A stretch of 16,856 nt of DNA from CAYLNH01 sp964384625 (lineage in GTDB: Bacteria > Verrucomicrobiota > Lentisphaeria > JABSQK01), in assembly GCA_964384625.1 (NCBI GenBank), contig CAYLNH010000152.1, forward strand, positions 1 to 16,856, in the 5' to 3' direction. The number at the start of each line of letters is the position of its first letter. Position 1 is the stretch's first letter. Shown in pieces: positions 6,974 through 15,500 of this stretch. A program made the position numbers and the translations under genes. The notes beneath the pieces are model-generated. The model ran no database searches. It saw nothing but the letters and a program-made list of their open reading frames with translations, and had not been told where the DNA came from.

Positions 6974-7019
6974 TCCGGGGGCTTCACCCCCGGCTACCTT
7001 GAGCCGGCCCTCTGGGCCT
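6974..7019 (-). repeat. REP-like unit, right inner copy (inverted)
   Basis: Inverted copy of the 48-base left unit, with three differences in the aligned core. Both hairpins are kept: CCGGGGG/CCCCCGG (6975-6993) and GGCCC/GGGCC (7006-7018). Confidence 0.75.
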
Positions 7020-7060
7020 TTGGGAAAGGGGGGTGAACCCGTTACGGTGGAAATGCCTGT

Positions 7061-7090
7061 GAGCCGGCCCTCTGGGCCTTGGGAAAAGGG
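7061..7090 (-). repeat. Partial REP-like unit, right outer copy
   Basis: The 20 bases at 7001-7020 recur exactly at 7061-7080, and both copies run into a similar GGGAAA-containing stretch. Only the GGCCC/GGGCC hairpin half of the unit is present here; the CCGGGGG half is missing. Confidence 0.7.
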
Positions 7091-7191
7091 TTGGGGTACA
7101 CCACTGCCTGGCGCTGTAGAGATTTTCTGGGCAAACCTACATGCCGGGACGGCCACAGGCGGGCGCTGTGGATGTTCTACGCCGCGCCCAT

Positions 7192-8073
7192 TTAGAAGGC
7201 GTCTTTCGCGGGAAGCAGACTGTAGTAGGAGTTGCCGCCGCCTTTGTACATGTAGTTGACCTTCTCCAGGCGGTCGTCTTGCGGCTGGATGTTGCCGACG
7301 CGGAAGACGCTGCCGTCGGTCCGGGTGTAGTTGTAGTCCATGCCGCCGGTCCAGTTGAACTTGCCGCGCCACTGCGAGATGGGACGCCAGTCGCTGCCGT
7401 ATAAGTCTTCGGACTTCGTCCACAGGTTCAGCGCCAGGCCGCGGCGATCGGGATGCGCGGAGAAGGTATAGCCGTTCGGCGCCCAGCCGACGCCGGCGCC
7501 CGGGAGGACAATCAGATTCTCGTCACACAGCAGGATGTCGAATTCCTTGCCTTTGAACGTCATCGTGTCGGTGATTTTGCGCAGGGGCCTGGACGTGTCA
7601 TGCTGGTCGAAGTCAAAGCCCATATATAGGTTGAAAGACGAAGCGACGGCCTGCGTGCCGGTGTAGCCGAAAAGATCGACCGGCACGGTAAACGGGCAGT
7701 GGAAGGTCTCATTGCTGAAATGCTCGACGAGATGGGGGCGGTCATCCCAGTTGTCGCCGGTATGCGCGATACGCCAGGCGTGCACCCCCCACTTATTCTT
7801 CTCGATGCCGGTGCGGACGGGCCAGAAGCCGTTGTACTCGTCGGCATACATCATGGCGGCCATGGCTGCCTGGCGCTGGTTGGACATGCAGACGGCCAGT
7901 CGGGTGGTGTATTTGGCCCGGCCCAGAACCGGCAGCAGCAGGGAAGCGAGGATGGCGATGATGGCGACGGCGACCAGCAACTCGATCAGCGTGAACCTGA
8001 CGAAATCCGTTGCCGCTCTCCGGAGCTTCGATCGGCCCGCCGGACGGTTCGCGCGTGAGACGTGAAGGCGCAT
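7192..8073 (-). CDS. Prepilin-like (type II secretion / DUF1559-like) surface protein
   Basis: The 293-residue product carries a type IV prepilin N-terminus: a basic leader, then RFTLIELLVAVAIIAILASLL (26-46) with Phe27 as +1 and Glu31 at +5, the residue needed for pilin assembly. The -1 residue is Arg instead of the usual Gly, a variation I recall from Lentisphaerota pilin-like proteins. After the helix comes CMSNQRQAAMAAMMYADEYNGFWP (62-85), the Cys-x-x-Asn-x-Arg-Gln segment of the large PVC-group family. Near the end GGMDYNYTRTDGSVFRVG (243-260) resembles that family's closing motif. The start at 8073 has GAGG 7 bases upstream. These proteins are abundant pseudopilin-like surface proteins of unknown role, often beside glycan-degradation genes. 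The neighbouring propeller gene is co-directional, and its stop at 8235 lies 161 bases upstream. Confidence 0.85.
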   Translation of the reverse strand: MRLHVSRANRPAGRSKLRRAATDFVRFTLIELLVAVAIIAILASLLLPVLGRAKYTTRLAVCMSNQRQAAMAAMMYADEYNGFWPVRTGIEKNKWGVHAWRIAHTGDNWDDRPHLVEHFSNETFHCPFTVPVDLFGYTGTQAVASSFNLYMGFDFDQHDTSRPLRKITDTMTFKGKEFDILLCDENLIVLPGAGVGWAPNGYTFSAHPDRRGLALNLWTKSEDLYGSDWRPISQWRGKFNWTGGMDYNYTRTDGSVFRVGNIQPQDDRLEKVNYMYKGGGNSYYSLLPAKDAF

Positions 8074-8194
8074 GGGACTACCTCATAACAGCGATAACGA
8101 CAACTGCTTGAATATGGCTGGTCCGGCTGTGTTATGCAAGCGGGTCCCGAAAATAGCCGGATGGATGGCGGGAAAAGGCGGACCCCGCAATACT

Positions 8195-8209
8195 CCAGGG
8201 AGACCCTGG
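8195..8209 (-). terminator. Weak hairpin after the propeller gene
   Basis: CCAGGG-AGA-CCCTGG is a perfect 6-bp stem 25 bases downstream of the stop of the 8235-9782 gene. No T-run follows it on the minus strand, so termination is only a possibility. Confidence 0.25.
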
Positions 8210-8234
8210 CGCACGATTCGTTCCGGCAGGCGAA

Positions 8235-9782
8235 CTACAAGAATCTGATACTGTAGATATGCGCCTTGCACATGACGATGTGCACCCGTCGACGCGAGCG
8301 GCGGCCGCCGTCGGGAACGTCCGCACTGCCGTTCCACGTGACGGTATGCGCGGTATCGTCGCCGGTGAAGACATCGCAGTTTTCCATGGAACAATCGCCG
8401 ACGGCTTCGTGTGATGCCGTTTCGACCGCGGCCCGGACATAGCCGTCCGGTCCGCAGGCGGCGTTGATCACCAGGCGCTTGCCTTCGCTGCAGAGCGGCT
8501 TGGTTTTGAACGCGCCCTCGCGCATCGGGCCGGCATAAAGCGAGGCGAACCCTTCCTGGCGCAGACGTGCCAGACCGAGAGAGAAACGAATCCGCTCTGG
8601 CTCGCGTGCTTCCCAGGTGTCCAGCTCTTCGGCGCCGGACATCCACCAGTCATGGTGCGCGTTCGTGCCGCCGTGATAGAACAGCCATTCGCCGTCGCGC
8701 TCGATCGGTTCGGAGGTCATCGAAACCATATGTGCGTCCCAGTGACCTTCGCCGCGCGGCGCCAGGAACGGATTGGCGTTGTCGGTCGGTCGCCAGTTGA
8801 GGCCGTCACGACTGTGCATGAGCCGCACGTACATTTCGTTGTCGACCGTATGGTAGATCCCAAGGAACCCGAAGTACTCGCGACCGACGCGGAACTGCGG
8901 CATGCCGTAGTGCGCTTCGTCCAGGTTGTCGTAGATGTCGTCCGGACAGCAGATCTCGAGGGGCTCGGACCAATGCAGAAAATCGTGGCTGCGCGCCTGA
9001 AAGACACGCCGCTTGTTCATCAGGTCGGGACGGTTCGGGTGGTAGGGGGGGAACCAGCGGTTGCCGATACGAGCTGTGCCGCCGGGCAGGGGAGAGCCGT
9101 ACATCCAGCCATGCCGCGTGTTCTGGACGAACTCACGGCTGTCCGGATCGTACCACAGACAGGAAACGTCGCTGAGACTATCCCGGGACGAGCCGTAGGA
9201 GGGCCGCTCCTCGAATGCTGTCCAGTGCAGCCCGTCCGCGCTGCAGGCGCCGCTGGTCACGTGGCGGCGGGTCCCGCCGTCAATCCGGCAGTCGGAGAAC
9301 ACCGTCAAAAACCGGCGTTCCGGGTCGGTCGGATTCGGGGCGATGATGACCGCGTTGGAATGCACGCCGCCTTCAGCCCAGGGGTTGGCCGGGGTCGAAG
9401 GACCGCCTTTGGCGTAGCCCATGACAATATTCGTCGGCGTGCCGTCGACGCTGCAGACGTCGAGCCCGGGCTTCTCGAAGTGGATGCCGTCTGCACTCTC
9501 GGCATAGAGCAGACTGTTGTGGTACGGGTGCGCCTTGCCGTCGAGCTTGCCGAGGTCCTCATACCAGCACTTGATCTTGCCGTCGGCCGGATCGAAGCGG
9601 ACCGTGTAGTTCGAGTACGTGAAGTACAGGCCTTCCTCCCACGGCTGATCCTGGATAATCACGGGTTCCGGGTCCCGCACCGGTTTGTGCCAGCGGCGCG
9701 CGACGCTGTGGGTAGATTCAAGATTGTTGCTGTCGACGAACAACACCGGGTTGTCCCAGACGATGGTGTCAATGGCGGTCAT
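8235..9782 (-). CDS. Five-bladed beta-propeller protein, GH32/GH43-like
   Basis: The product (515 residues from 9782) has the repeated blade signature of glycosidase-type propellers: LLYAESADGIHFEKPGL (91-107), SGACSADGLHWTAFE (167-181), FQARSHDFLHWSEPLEI (251-267) and RLMHSRDGLNWRP (310-322). A C-terminal beta-sandwich follows from about 400 (LGLARLRQEGFASLYAG, ending HIYSIRFL), an arrangement I associate with GH32/GH43-like proteins of glycan-utilisation loci. Acidic candidates for catalysis include Asp15 of NPVLFVD and Asp288 or Glu289 of NLDEAHYGMP, but no family-defining triad is certain, so the enzyme activity is inferred. There is no signal peptide, which would place it in the cytoplasm. 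The start is uncertain: ATG 9782 lacks a clear ribosome binding site, and upstream in-frame ATGs at 9851 and 9887 add residues without export features. The gene is divergent from the zinc-ribbon gene. Confidence 0.75.
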   Translation of the reverse strand: MTAIDTIVWDNPVLFVDSNNLESTHSVARRWHKPVRDPEPVIIQDQPWEEGLYFTYSNYTVRFDPADGKIKCWYEDLGKLDGKAHPYHNSLLYAESADGIHFEKPGLDVCSVDGTPTNIVMGYAKGGPSTPANPWAEGGVHSNAVIIAPNPTDPERRFLTVFSDCRIDGGTRRHVTSGACSADGLHWTAFEERPSYGSSRDSLSDVSCLWYDPDSREFVQNTRHGWMYGSPLPGGTARIGNRWFPPYHPNRPDLMNKRRVFQARSHDFLHWSEPLEICCPDDIYDNLDEAHYGMPQFRVGREYFGFLGIYHTVDNEMYVRLMHSRDGLNWRPTDNANPFLAPRGEGHWDAHMVSMTSEPIERDGEWLFYHGGTNAHHDWWMSGAEELDTWEAREPERIRFSLGLARLRQEGFASLYAGPMREGAFKTKPLCSEGKRLVINAACGPDGYVRAAVETASHEAVGDCSMENCDVFTGDDTAHTVTWNGSADVPDGGRRSRRRVHIVMCKAHIYSIRFL

Positions 9783-9918
9783 GGCAAACTCTGGTTTTGT
9801 GGTTCCTGTGATTCCGCACAATGCCCGGCGCAGCCTGAATTGGAAGGGCATCCGGCAGGATTCCCCGGCGCCTTGACGGCACTCCACGTGGCGGAACTGT
9901 CATTGGCTATGGGATGCA

Positions 9919-10530
9919 ATGGAAAAAGCCGCTATGGTACGGACTATGGACGCCTCTTCGGACAATGCATCCCTGCAACCATGCAAATTGTGCCGCAAAC
10001 AATTGCCGGCAGACGAACTCGTGCGCTTCGGTGAGGACGTGGTCTGCGGTGACTGCAAACCGCGCTATGTGCAGTCGCTCAAAGAAGGGGTTCGGCTCCA
10101 TGGCGCCGCACGCCCCGGCGACACCTGCTGGCGGATGGGGCCGCTCGTGGTCCTGCGTCTGGGACATCAATTGCCGCAGCGCTGTATTCACTGCAACGAA
10201 CGTGCAGTTGCCTACGGCCGGAAAGCACGGCGTCTGCAGCTGTTGCGGTTCAATTATGTCGCTGTCCCGTTGCCCCTGTGCAACAGGCACCTGTGGCGGC
10301 GGCGGCTGGCGCTGGCCTTCGAAATCCTGCTCATGGTCGGCGCCGTGATCGGACTGGCCGGCGTCGGCGCGATGGAAGTGGCCGGACTGGCGGTCCTGGC
10401 TGCGCTGGGGCTGTTCTTCATGCGGCCGCTGTTCGGGAAGGTCTCCATTCACCGGGCCGACAGCGACTTTATCTGGCTCTACGGCGTCAACAAGCAGTTC
10501 CTTGAGTCATTGCCCGAATGGCCTGATTAG
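9919..10530 (+). CDS. Zinc-ribbon membrane protein of unknown function
   Basis: The product is 203 residues. Cys22/Cys25 and Cys43/Cys46 (CKLC, 17 residues, CGDC) form a zinc ribbon at the N-terminus, ending CKPRYVQSLKEG, a pattern common in PVC-group membrane proteins. A second possible metal site uses Cys89/Cys92 (CIHC) with Cys121 and His124 (CNRH). Two hydrophobic helices follow at about 131-150 and 153-168, giving a short hairpin in the membrane, then a polar tail (about 170-203). The start could be 9919, 9934 or 9946; none has a strong ribosome binding site, and the zinc ribbon lies beyond all three. A TTGACG occurs at 9873-9878, but no matching -10 box was found. Function is unknown. 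It stands alone, between a divergent propeller gene and a long gene-free stretch. Confidence 0.7.
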   Translation: MEKAAMVRTMDASSDNASLQPCKLCRKQLPADELVRFGEDVVCGDCKPRYVQSLKEGVRLHGAARPGDTCWRMGPLVVLRLGHQLPQRCIHCNERAVAYGRKARRLQLLRFNYVAVPLPLCNRHLWRRRLALAFEILLMVGAVIGLAGVGAMEVAGLAVLAALGLFFMRPLFGKVSIHRADSDFIWLYGVNKQFLESLPEWPD

Positions 10531-10905
10531 GGAACCCGTATGCTCAGGGCTGGTGCAGAAATCTGTTGGGGTTTGGCCGGGAGCGGTTCCGGTTCAAAAC
10601 CAGGCATGTGCGACGATCACAGCAAGCTGTTTGCGGCAGAGAATAGCTGCACGGTCCGCAAAAGGAGGCGGGAGAGTCGGGGCAAAAGCGAAACTGACAC
10701 TCCGCCGGCACAGCCGGGGGGATCTTTTCGCGCCGGCCGTAGCAGGGATGTGGCCCGGTCGACGAGCCCGGGGCGGCCGACGGCGGCAGGGTCAGGTCGT
10801 CGCGCGGCGGTACCGCCTCAATGACCAACTCCGATTCGTTCTGCTGCATCATCCTGGTGGAACCTGTATCGTCCTTTCAGGTGCGGCAGCGATCCCTGGG
10901 GCGAC
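10531..10905. other. Gene-free stretch with minor hairpins
   Basis: No gene is supported in these 375 bases. Open frames here are Arg/Pro/Ser-rich, without motifs. It contains CCGGC-ACA-GCCGG (10705-10717) followed by a TTTT a few bases on, a weak terminator candidate for the zinc-ribbon gene although about 175 bases past its stop. It also contains a perfect 12-bp palindrome GGCGGTACCGCC (10806-10817). Confidence 0.5.
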
Positions 10906-11268
10906 TCACCAGCGTGAATCCTCGAAACGCTGAATCTCAATGAGATAGCCGTTGGGATCCCGCAGGAAGCAATGATAGATCTTGTATTCCGGGTTGTACG
11001 CGGGTTCCTTTTCGAACTCCACGCCGCGACCGCGGAGGAGTTCATAGAACTCGTCGACATCCTGCGTTACGAGTGTTACGATCACGCCGTCCACAGGCGT
11101 CTGTGCAGTACGTTTGCAGAAGCCGATGTAGGCTTCGCCGGCCACGCGATAGATGCGGCATGTGCCCTGGTCGAGGGCCAGCGGCAGTCCGAGGACTTCT
11201 TCGTAGAAACGGGCGGTCCGCGGCAAATCCCGGGTCGCCAGAAATACAATGTGCGAATCAATCTGCAT
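10906..11268 (-). CDS. VOC-family (glyoxalase/bleomycin-resistance/dioxygenase-like) protein
   Basis: The 120-residue product is one vicinal-oxygen-chelate domain made of two beta-alpha-beta3 modules. The first module starts HIVFLATRDLPRTARFYEEVLGL (6-28), the typical opening with a metal-binding His6. The second module ends with YHCFLRDPNGYLIEIQRF (98-115), where DPNGYLIEI is the family signature and Glu111 the expected metal ligand. His99 and Glu45 are further candidate ligands. The length matches stand-alone VOC proteins, which are metal enzymes or drug-binding proteins acting as dimers; the substrate cannot be read from sequence. The start at 11268 has an AGGTGAGGA ribosome binding site directly upstream. 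It is divergent from the GntR-LacI regulator and shares a 150-base intergenic region with it, so it may be one of the regulator's targets. Confidence 0.85.
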   Translation of the reverse strand: MQIDSHIVFLATRDLPRTARFYEEVLGLPLALDQGTCRIYRVAGEAYIGFCKRTAQTPVDGVIVTLVTQDVDEFYELLRGRGVEFEKEPAYNPEYKIYHCFLRDPNGYLIEIQRFEDSRW

Positions 11269-11349
11269 TCGTCCTCACCTGCACCATGAACCTGTACGTT
11301 ACATGCTTCCGCCACCGCGTCCAACCGGCCCCGCCGCAGCAACGTCCAT

Positions 11350-11386
11350 AACAATATACATATTCGTGGAACCAATGTATAGTGTT
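11350..11386. promoter_or_regulatory. Candidate operator with overlapping divergent -10 boxes
   Basis: AACAATATACAT (11350-11361) and ATGTATAGTGTT (11375-11386) are complementary at 11 of 12 positions, with 13 bases between them. The site lies in the intergenic region between the VOC gene and the regulator gene. The right arm contains TATAGT (11378-11383), a -10-like box facing the regulator. The left arm reads TATTGT on the minus strand (11356-11351), facing the VOC gene. A dimeric repressor bound here could block both promoters. The match to this particular regulator is inferred from position. Confidence 0.55.
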
Positions 11387-11405
11387 GGGGTCTCAAGTGG
11401 TGTAT

Positions 11406-11411
11406 GAGGAG
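11406..11411 (+). promoter_or_regulatory. Ribosome binding site GAGGAG deciding the regulator start
   Basis: GAGGAG lies 7 bases before ATG 11419 and 4 bases before ATG 11416. The in-frame ATG at 11404 lies before it. The best-spaced start is therefore 11419. Confidence 0.6.
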
Positions 11412-11418
11412 TCGCATG

Positions 11419-12534
11419 ATGACGGTAAAGAATGGCAATGGTGTCCACGGCGTGCAGGACGAGATCAACGGTGATTTGCGTCGGGATATCCGGCACGGTG
11501 TCTACGCGCCGGGCGATCGGTTGCCGGCCCGGACGAAACTGCAGAAGCAGTACAAAACGACACCGGTCACTGTGCAGCGGGCCTTCGACAAACTGACGGC
11601 CGACGGCTTTGTGCGGTCCGAGGGACCGCGCGGTACATTTGTCGCGGACAAGCCGCCGTGCCTGGCGAACTATGCGATCGTCTATCCGTCGGACTTCGTG
11701 ACGGACCGTCCGGGGATCAATTTCTGGCGGGTGCTGGCGGATGTCGCCGGGCGCAAAGCCGGGGAGTCCGATCTTTGCTTTTCCCTGTATAAGAATTTGA
11801 ACGGTCATACCGACGAACCCGACTACCGGCGTCTGCTGGCGGACGTGCAGGCTGAGCGTCTGGCGGGAATCCTGTTCGCGTCGCCGGCATTCAAGCTCGA
11901 GGGGACACCGCTGTTCGCGGAGATTAAGTCACGTCGGGATGTCCCGCGCGTGGCCTTCAGCAGTCGGAAGGATGATCCTGATATCCCCTCGGTCACGGCC
12001 CGGAAAACAGATGCGCTGCGGCAGGTCTTCGATTCCTTTGCTGAGCGCGGCGTCAAACGCCTGGCGATGCTGAGTGCGATGGCGCGGGACGAGCAGCGCG
12101 GCAGAATTCCGAACGAAGCCGAGTTGTTGGCGGCAGCGGCGAAGCGCGGCATTGACGTCCGCCCGGAACACATCCAGGTGATGCATTCGTCACTGGCGGC
12201 CCGGGCGCGGCAGTTGACGCATCTGCTGTTGTCCGGCTCGAAGCAGCGACGGCCCGACGGCCTGCTGATCGTCGACGATGCGTTGGTCGACGCCGCGGCG
12301 AAGGGGGTCCTTGACGCCGGCAGAAAGCCGGCGGACTTGACGGTGATCGCCCACTGCAACTTCCCACAGGTGCCGGCGACCGACGTTCCCATGGCGTTGT
12401 ACGGTTTCGACGTGTCGGTCTTCCTGGAGACGTGTTTGGATGTGATGGCCGCGCAGGCGCGCGGCGAAACGGTGCCGTCGATCACGCGGGTGCCGGCTCA
12501 GTTTTGCAGAGAGTCAGAATGGAAAACAACATAG
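11419..12534 (+). CDS. GntR-type winged-helix regulator fused to a LacI-like sugar-binding domain
   Basis: The 371-residue product is a chimeric repressor. Counting from ATG 11419, residues about 8-77 form a GntR winged helix: DEINGDLRRDIRHGVYAPGDRLPARTKLQKQYKTTPVTVQRAFDKL, then the wing DGFVRSEGPRGTFVAD. Residues about 80-365 resemble the LacI/periplasmic-binding fold (Peripla_BP_3 type): ANYAIVYPSDF, LLADVQAERLAGILFASP, RGVKRLAMLSAM, DGLLIVDDALVDAA and DLTVIAHCNFPQ all sit where that fold has strands and ligand loops. This pairing, as in AraR-type regulators, senses sugars in the cytoplasm and releases DNA on binding. The ligand is unknown, but the next gene, 13 bases on, encodes a giant secreted carbohydrate-binding protein, so the pair is probably one operon. 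The inverted repeat at 11350-11386 is the likely operator, suggesting autoregulation. Confidence 0.85.
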   Translation: MTVKNGNGVHGVQDEINGDLRRDIRHGVYAPGDRLPARTKLQKQYKTTPVTVQRAFDKLTADGFVRSEGPRGTFVADKPPCLANYAIVYPSDFVTDRPGINFWRVLADVAGRKAGESDLCFSLYKNLNGHTDEPDYRRLLADVQAERLAGILFASPAFKLEGTPLFAEIKSRRDVPRVAFSSRKDDPDIPSVTARKTDALRQVFDSFAERGVKRLAMLSAMARDEQRGRIPNEAELLAAAAKRGIDVRPEHIQVMHSSLAARARQLTHLLLSGSKQRRPDGLLIVDDALVDAAAKGVLDAGRKPADLTVIAHCNFPQVPATDVPMALYGFDVSVFLETCLDVMAAQARGETVPSITRVPAQFCRESEWKTT

Positions 12535-12547
12535 GAGAGAGCAAGCA

Positions 12548-15500
12548 ATGCAGTTCCGCCGAATTTGTCTGTGTCTGTTTCTGTTGGGGTGGTGTATGTC
12601 ATCCCTGACCGCGAAGGAAATCAACCCGCGCTTCGGTTTCATCGCGCGGCAGTTTATTGTGCCGGCGCCCGGCAAAGTGAAGATCGACGGCAAACTCGAC
12701 GACTGGGATCTGTCCGGTGCGGTTGAGAGTTTTCCGTCGTTCCATGAACGGAACAAGCGGAGCGGCAAGCTGGCGATGATGTACGACAAGGACGCGTTCT
12801 ACATTGCCGGCGAGGTCACCGACGAATCGCCGTTGATGAACCGCCACGACCCGGATGCCAACCCGGAGAAGGTATGGAACGGCGACTCCTGCCAGGTCCG
12901 CCTGGTGATTGACCGGACGAAAACCTATCCGGTGAACTACAATAAATTCAAAAAAAGCGATCATGGACAGGACGTTCTGGTCCACCTGCTGCTCTGGTAC
13001 TATACGGACGGCAAACGGCCGGGGCTGCAGTTGCGGCGGGACATGGACTACAAACTGCCGCAGAACTGGGGTGAGCACGGCATGGTCACTCCGGACGGTT
13101 TCGACGCGGTCTATGTGATGTGGGAGAACAAGAAGGGATTCACGTTCGAGTACCGGATTCCGTGGACAGCGCTGGAAGCGCCGAACCCGCCGAAAGCCGG
13201 TGATGTTGTCGCCGGCACGACGCAATTCAATTGGTCGCGGCCGGACGGTCTGGCAATCAGCAAAGGCGGCTACGCCCGCAATATCGTATCCGCCGGCGGG
13301 TTCCCGTTTCAGACGACGGATGTCTGGGGTAAGTTCGTTTTTGCCCGTCACGGGCAATTGCCCGAGGCGTCGGCACGAGTCGTCGATCCCAATCAGAAGA
13401 AGGAGATGCCGACCCCGCTGAAACTGCGGTATGAGTTGCCGAAAGCCGGCCAGGTGAGTCTCGGCATCTACGATCAGAAGAATGTTTTGCGGCGCCAGTT
13501 ACTGGCGGAAGTGAACCAGGATACAGCCGGCGCGCATGAGATTGCCTGGGACGGGCTCGACAGCAAGAAGCAGCCGTTGCCGGCCGGGACCTATCGGGTC
13601 CGTGGCATTGTCAGCGACCCGATCAAGGAGCGCTTTGTTCTGGCCGTGCACAACGCCGGTACGCCGCCGTACAAGACCGACGACGGCACCGGCGGCTGGG
13701 GTGCCGACCACGGCGAGCCCACGACCGTTGCTGCAGCGGGTGACAAGATGCTGCTGGCCTGGAGCATTGCCGAGAGCGGTTGGGGCATCATTCGTACCGA
13801 CTTGGACGGCGACAAACAGTGGGGCACCAAACATCCGGCTGCCTATCTGGCCGTCTGGGGCGAGCGTTTTTTTGCTGCCGGCGGCCACGGCAACAAAGCC
13901 GGCGGCCACGTGCGCATCTACGAATTGAAGGACGCCCGGCCGGTTACCTTTGAAGGCGGCGCCAGTGATGTCGAAGCGCCGGAGGGCGCAGAGAAGACGC
14001 CAACCACCGGACTGGCCGCGAGCCGGGACCTCCTGTATGTCGCCTATGGCGCCGCCAACGTGATCGGCGTCCACAGTCCGAAGACCGGCAAACTGCAGAA
14101 GACCATAAAGCTGGAAGCACCTGGTCGTCTGACCATCGGTCCCGACGGCGCGCTGTACGCCCTGAGCAACGGCACAACCGTTGTTCGCATCAAGGACAAA
14201 CCCGAAGTGATCAAGGAGGGCCTTGAAGCCGCGGTCGGCATTGCGGTCGACGCGAAGGGCCGGATCTACATCACGCAGGGCGGGGCGAAGCAAAACGTGC
14301 TGGTCATCGACGGCAAGCGGACGCGCAGCATCGGCAAGGCCGGCGGGCGCCCGCGCCGCGGCCGGTTCGAGCCGCAGGGGCTGCTGGAGCCCGGCGGCTG
14401 CGCCGTCGACGCCAAAGGCCGCCTCTGGGTGGCCGAAACTCTGGACCGGCCCAAACGCATCAGCGTCTGGAACACGACGACCGGCAAGCTCGTGAATCAG
14501 TACTTCGGCGGCAGCGCCTACTTCGGCTGGGCCTGGATCGACCCGAAGAATCCGACCGAGGCGTTCTGCCATACCTGCATCTGGAAGATCAATCTCGACA
14601 CCGGCGAGAAGGGGATCATCTCAACGCACTGGCGGCGCAACGATCCGAACGAGCCGCCGCCGCACAATCCCGGCGGGTACGCTGGGCACTTCCGCGTTGT
14701 CACCGCCGCCAACGGCGCCCAGTTCGGCTGGGGCCAGGCCGGCCGCAGTCGTGCCACCATTCTGTACATGCGCGACGGCGATCTGTTGAAGCCGGTCGTC
14801 GGCCAGGTCGACCGCAGCTATCCCGCGTTGAAACCCCTCTGGGAGCGGCTGCAGGCGAAATGGGATAAGGCGCGGATACGCAAACACCACCGGCCCGGAA
14901 AGCTGTTCTGGCAGGACGCGAACAACGATCAAAAGGTCTCGCCAGATGAAGTCAGTGAGAAGGGCTTCCGCATCAGTTGGGTGACGCCCGACCTGACGCT
15001 CTGGGACGAGAGCGGCAGCAAACTCAGCCCGGTCCGATTCGACGGCAAGAGGCCGGTCTATGATCTGTCCAAGATCAAGTCAATCGGGGCGAGAGGCAAC
15101 CAAGGGAATACCACGGGCATGGCCGTGGCCGATCCCGAAAATGACGGGATCTACACACTCTCTCCGGGGTCGTCACACGCGTTCGCCAAGTGGAAGGAAG
15201 GCGGCAAACTCCTGTGGTCCGTCGGGTCGCAACTCAATTGGAAGAAGGCACTGGCACAGCCGCCCATGCAGGCCGGTGACTTCTGGGGTATGACCAATAT
15301 CCTCGGTGTTGCCGGCGACTTCACCGGCGTCTCCACCTACTTCGGCGGCTACCATCTGTTCACCCGCGACGGCATCTACGTCGCCATGGTCATGCGTCCC
15401 AGCAGCGCCCCCGGCGGACTCGGCTTCGATATGACCGCGTCCGAATGCCTGACCGGCCAACTGGTCAAGCCCGAGGGCATGAACCGCTATTTCCTCTGCG

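Larger units (their letters stand above)
6185..7090. mobile_element. REP-associated transposase element with mirrored repeat arms
   Basis: A single IS200-like transposase gene lies between repeat arms that are inverted copies of one another. The left arm is a 48-base unit (6294-6341), 16 bases, then a 25-base unit (6358-6382). The right arm is the 25-base unit inverted (6933-6957), 16 bases, then the long unit inverted (6974-7019). An extra long unit lies outside on the left (6185-6232) and a partial one on the right (7061-7090). Each unit can form GC-rich hairpins. This matches the known arrangement of REP-associated tyrosine transposases, which act on REP palindromes. The exact element ends cannot be fixed, because such transposases make no target duplication. 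Confidence 0.75.

Noticed and set aside
6185..7090. CRISPR array
   Set aside because: The repeats are few, occur in both orientations and form long GC hairpins around a transposase; there are no regular spacers or cas genes.
6710..7423. Minus-strand open frame spanning the transposase end and right repeats
   Set aside because: It crosses hairpin repeats and overlaps both the transposase gene and the prepilin gene in other frames; no family features.
8652..10034. 460-codon plus-strand open frame opposite the propeller gene
   Set aside because: Antisense of a protein with clear blade repeats; no motifs of its own.
10544..10852. 102-codon minus-strand open frame downstream of the VOC gene
   Set aside because: Rich in Pro, Ser and Cys with no motifs, and badly spaced from any ribosome binding site. 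A small unknown gene is not excluded but cannot be supported.
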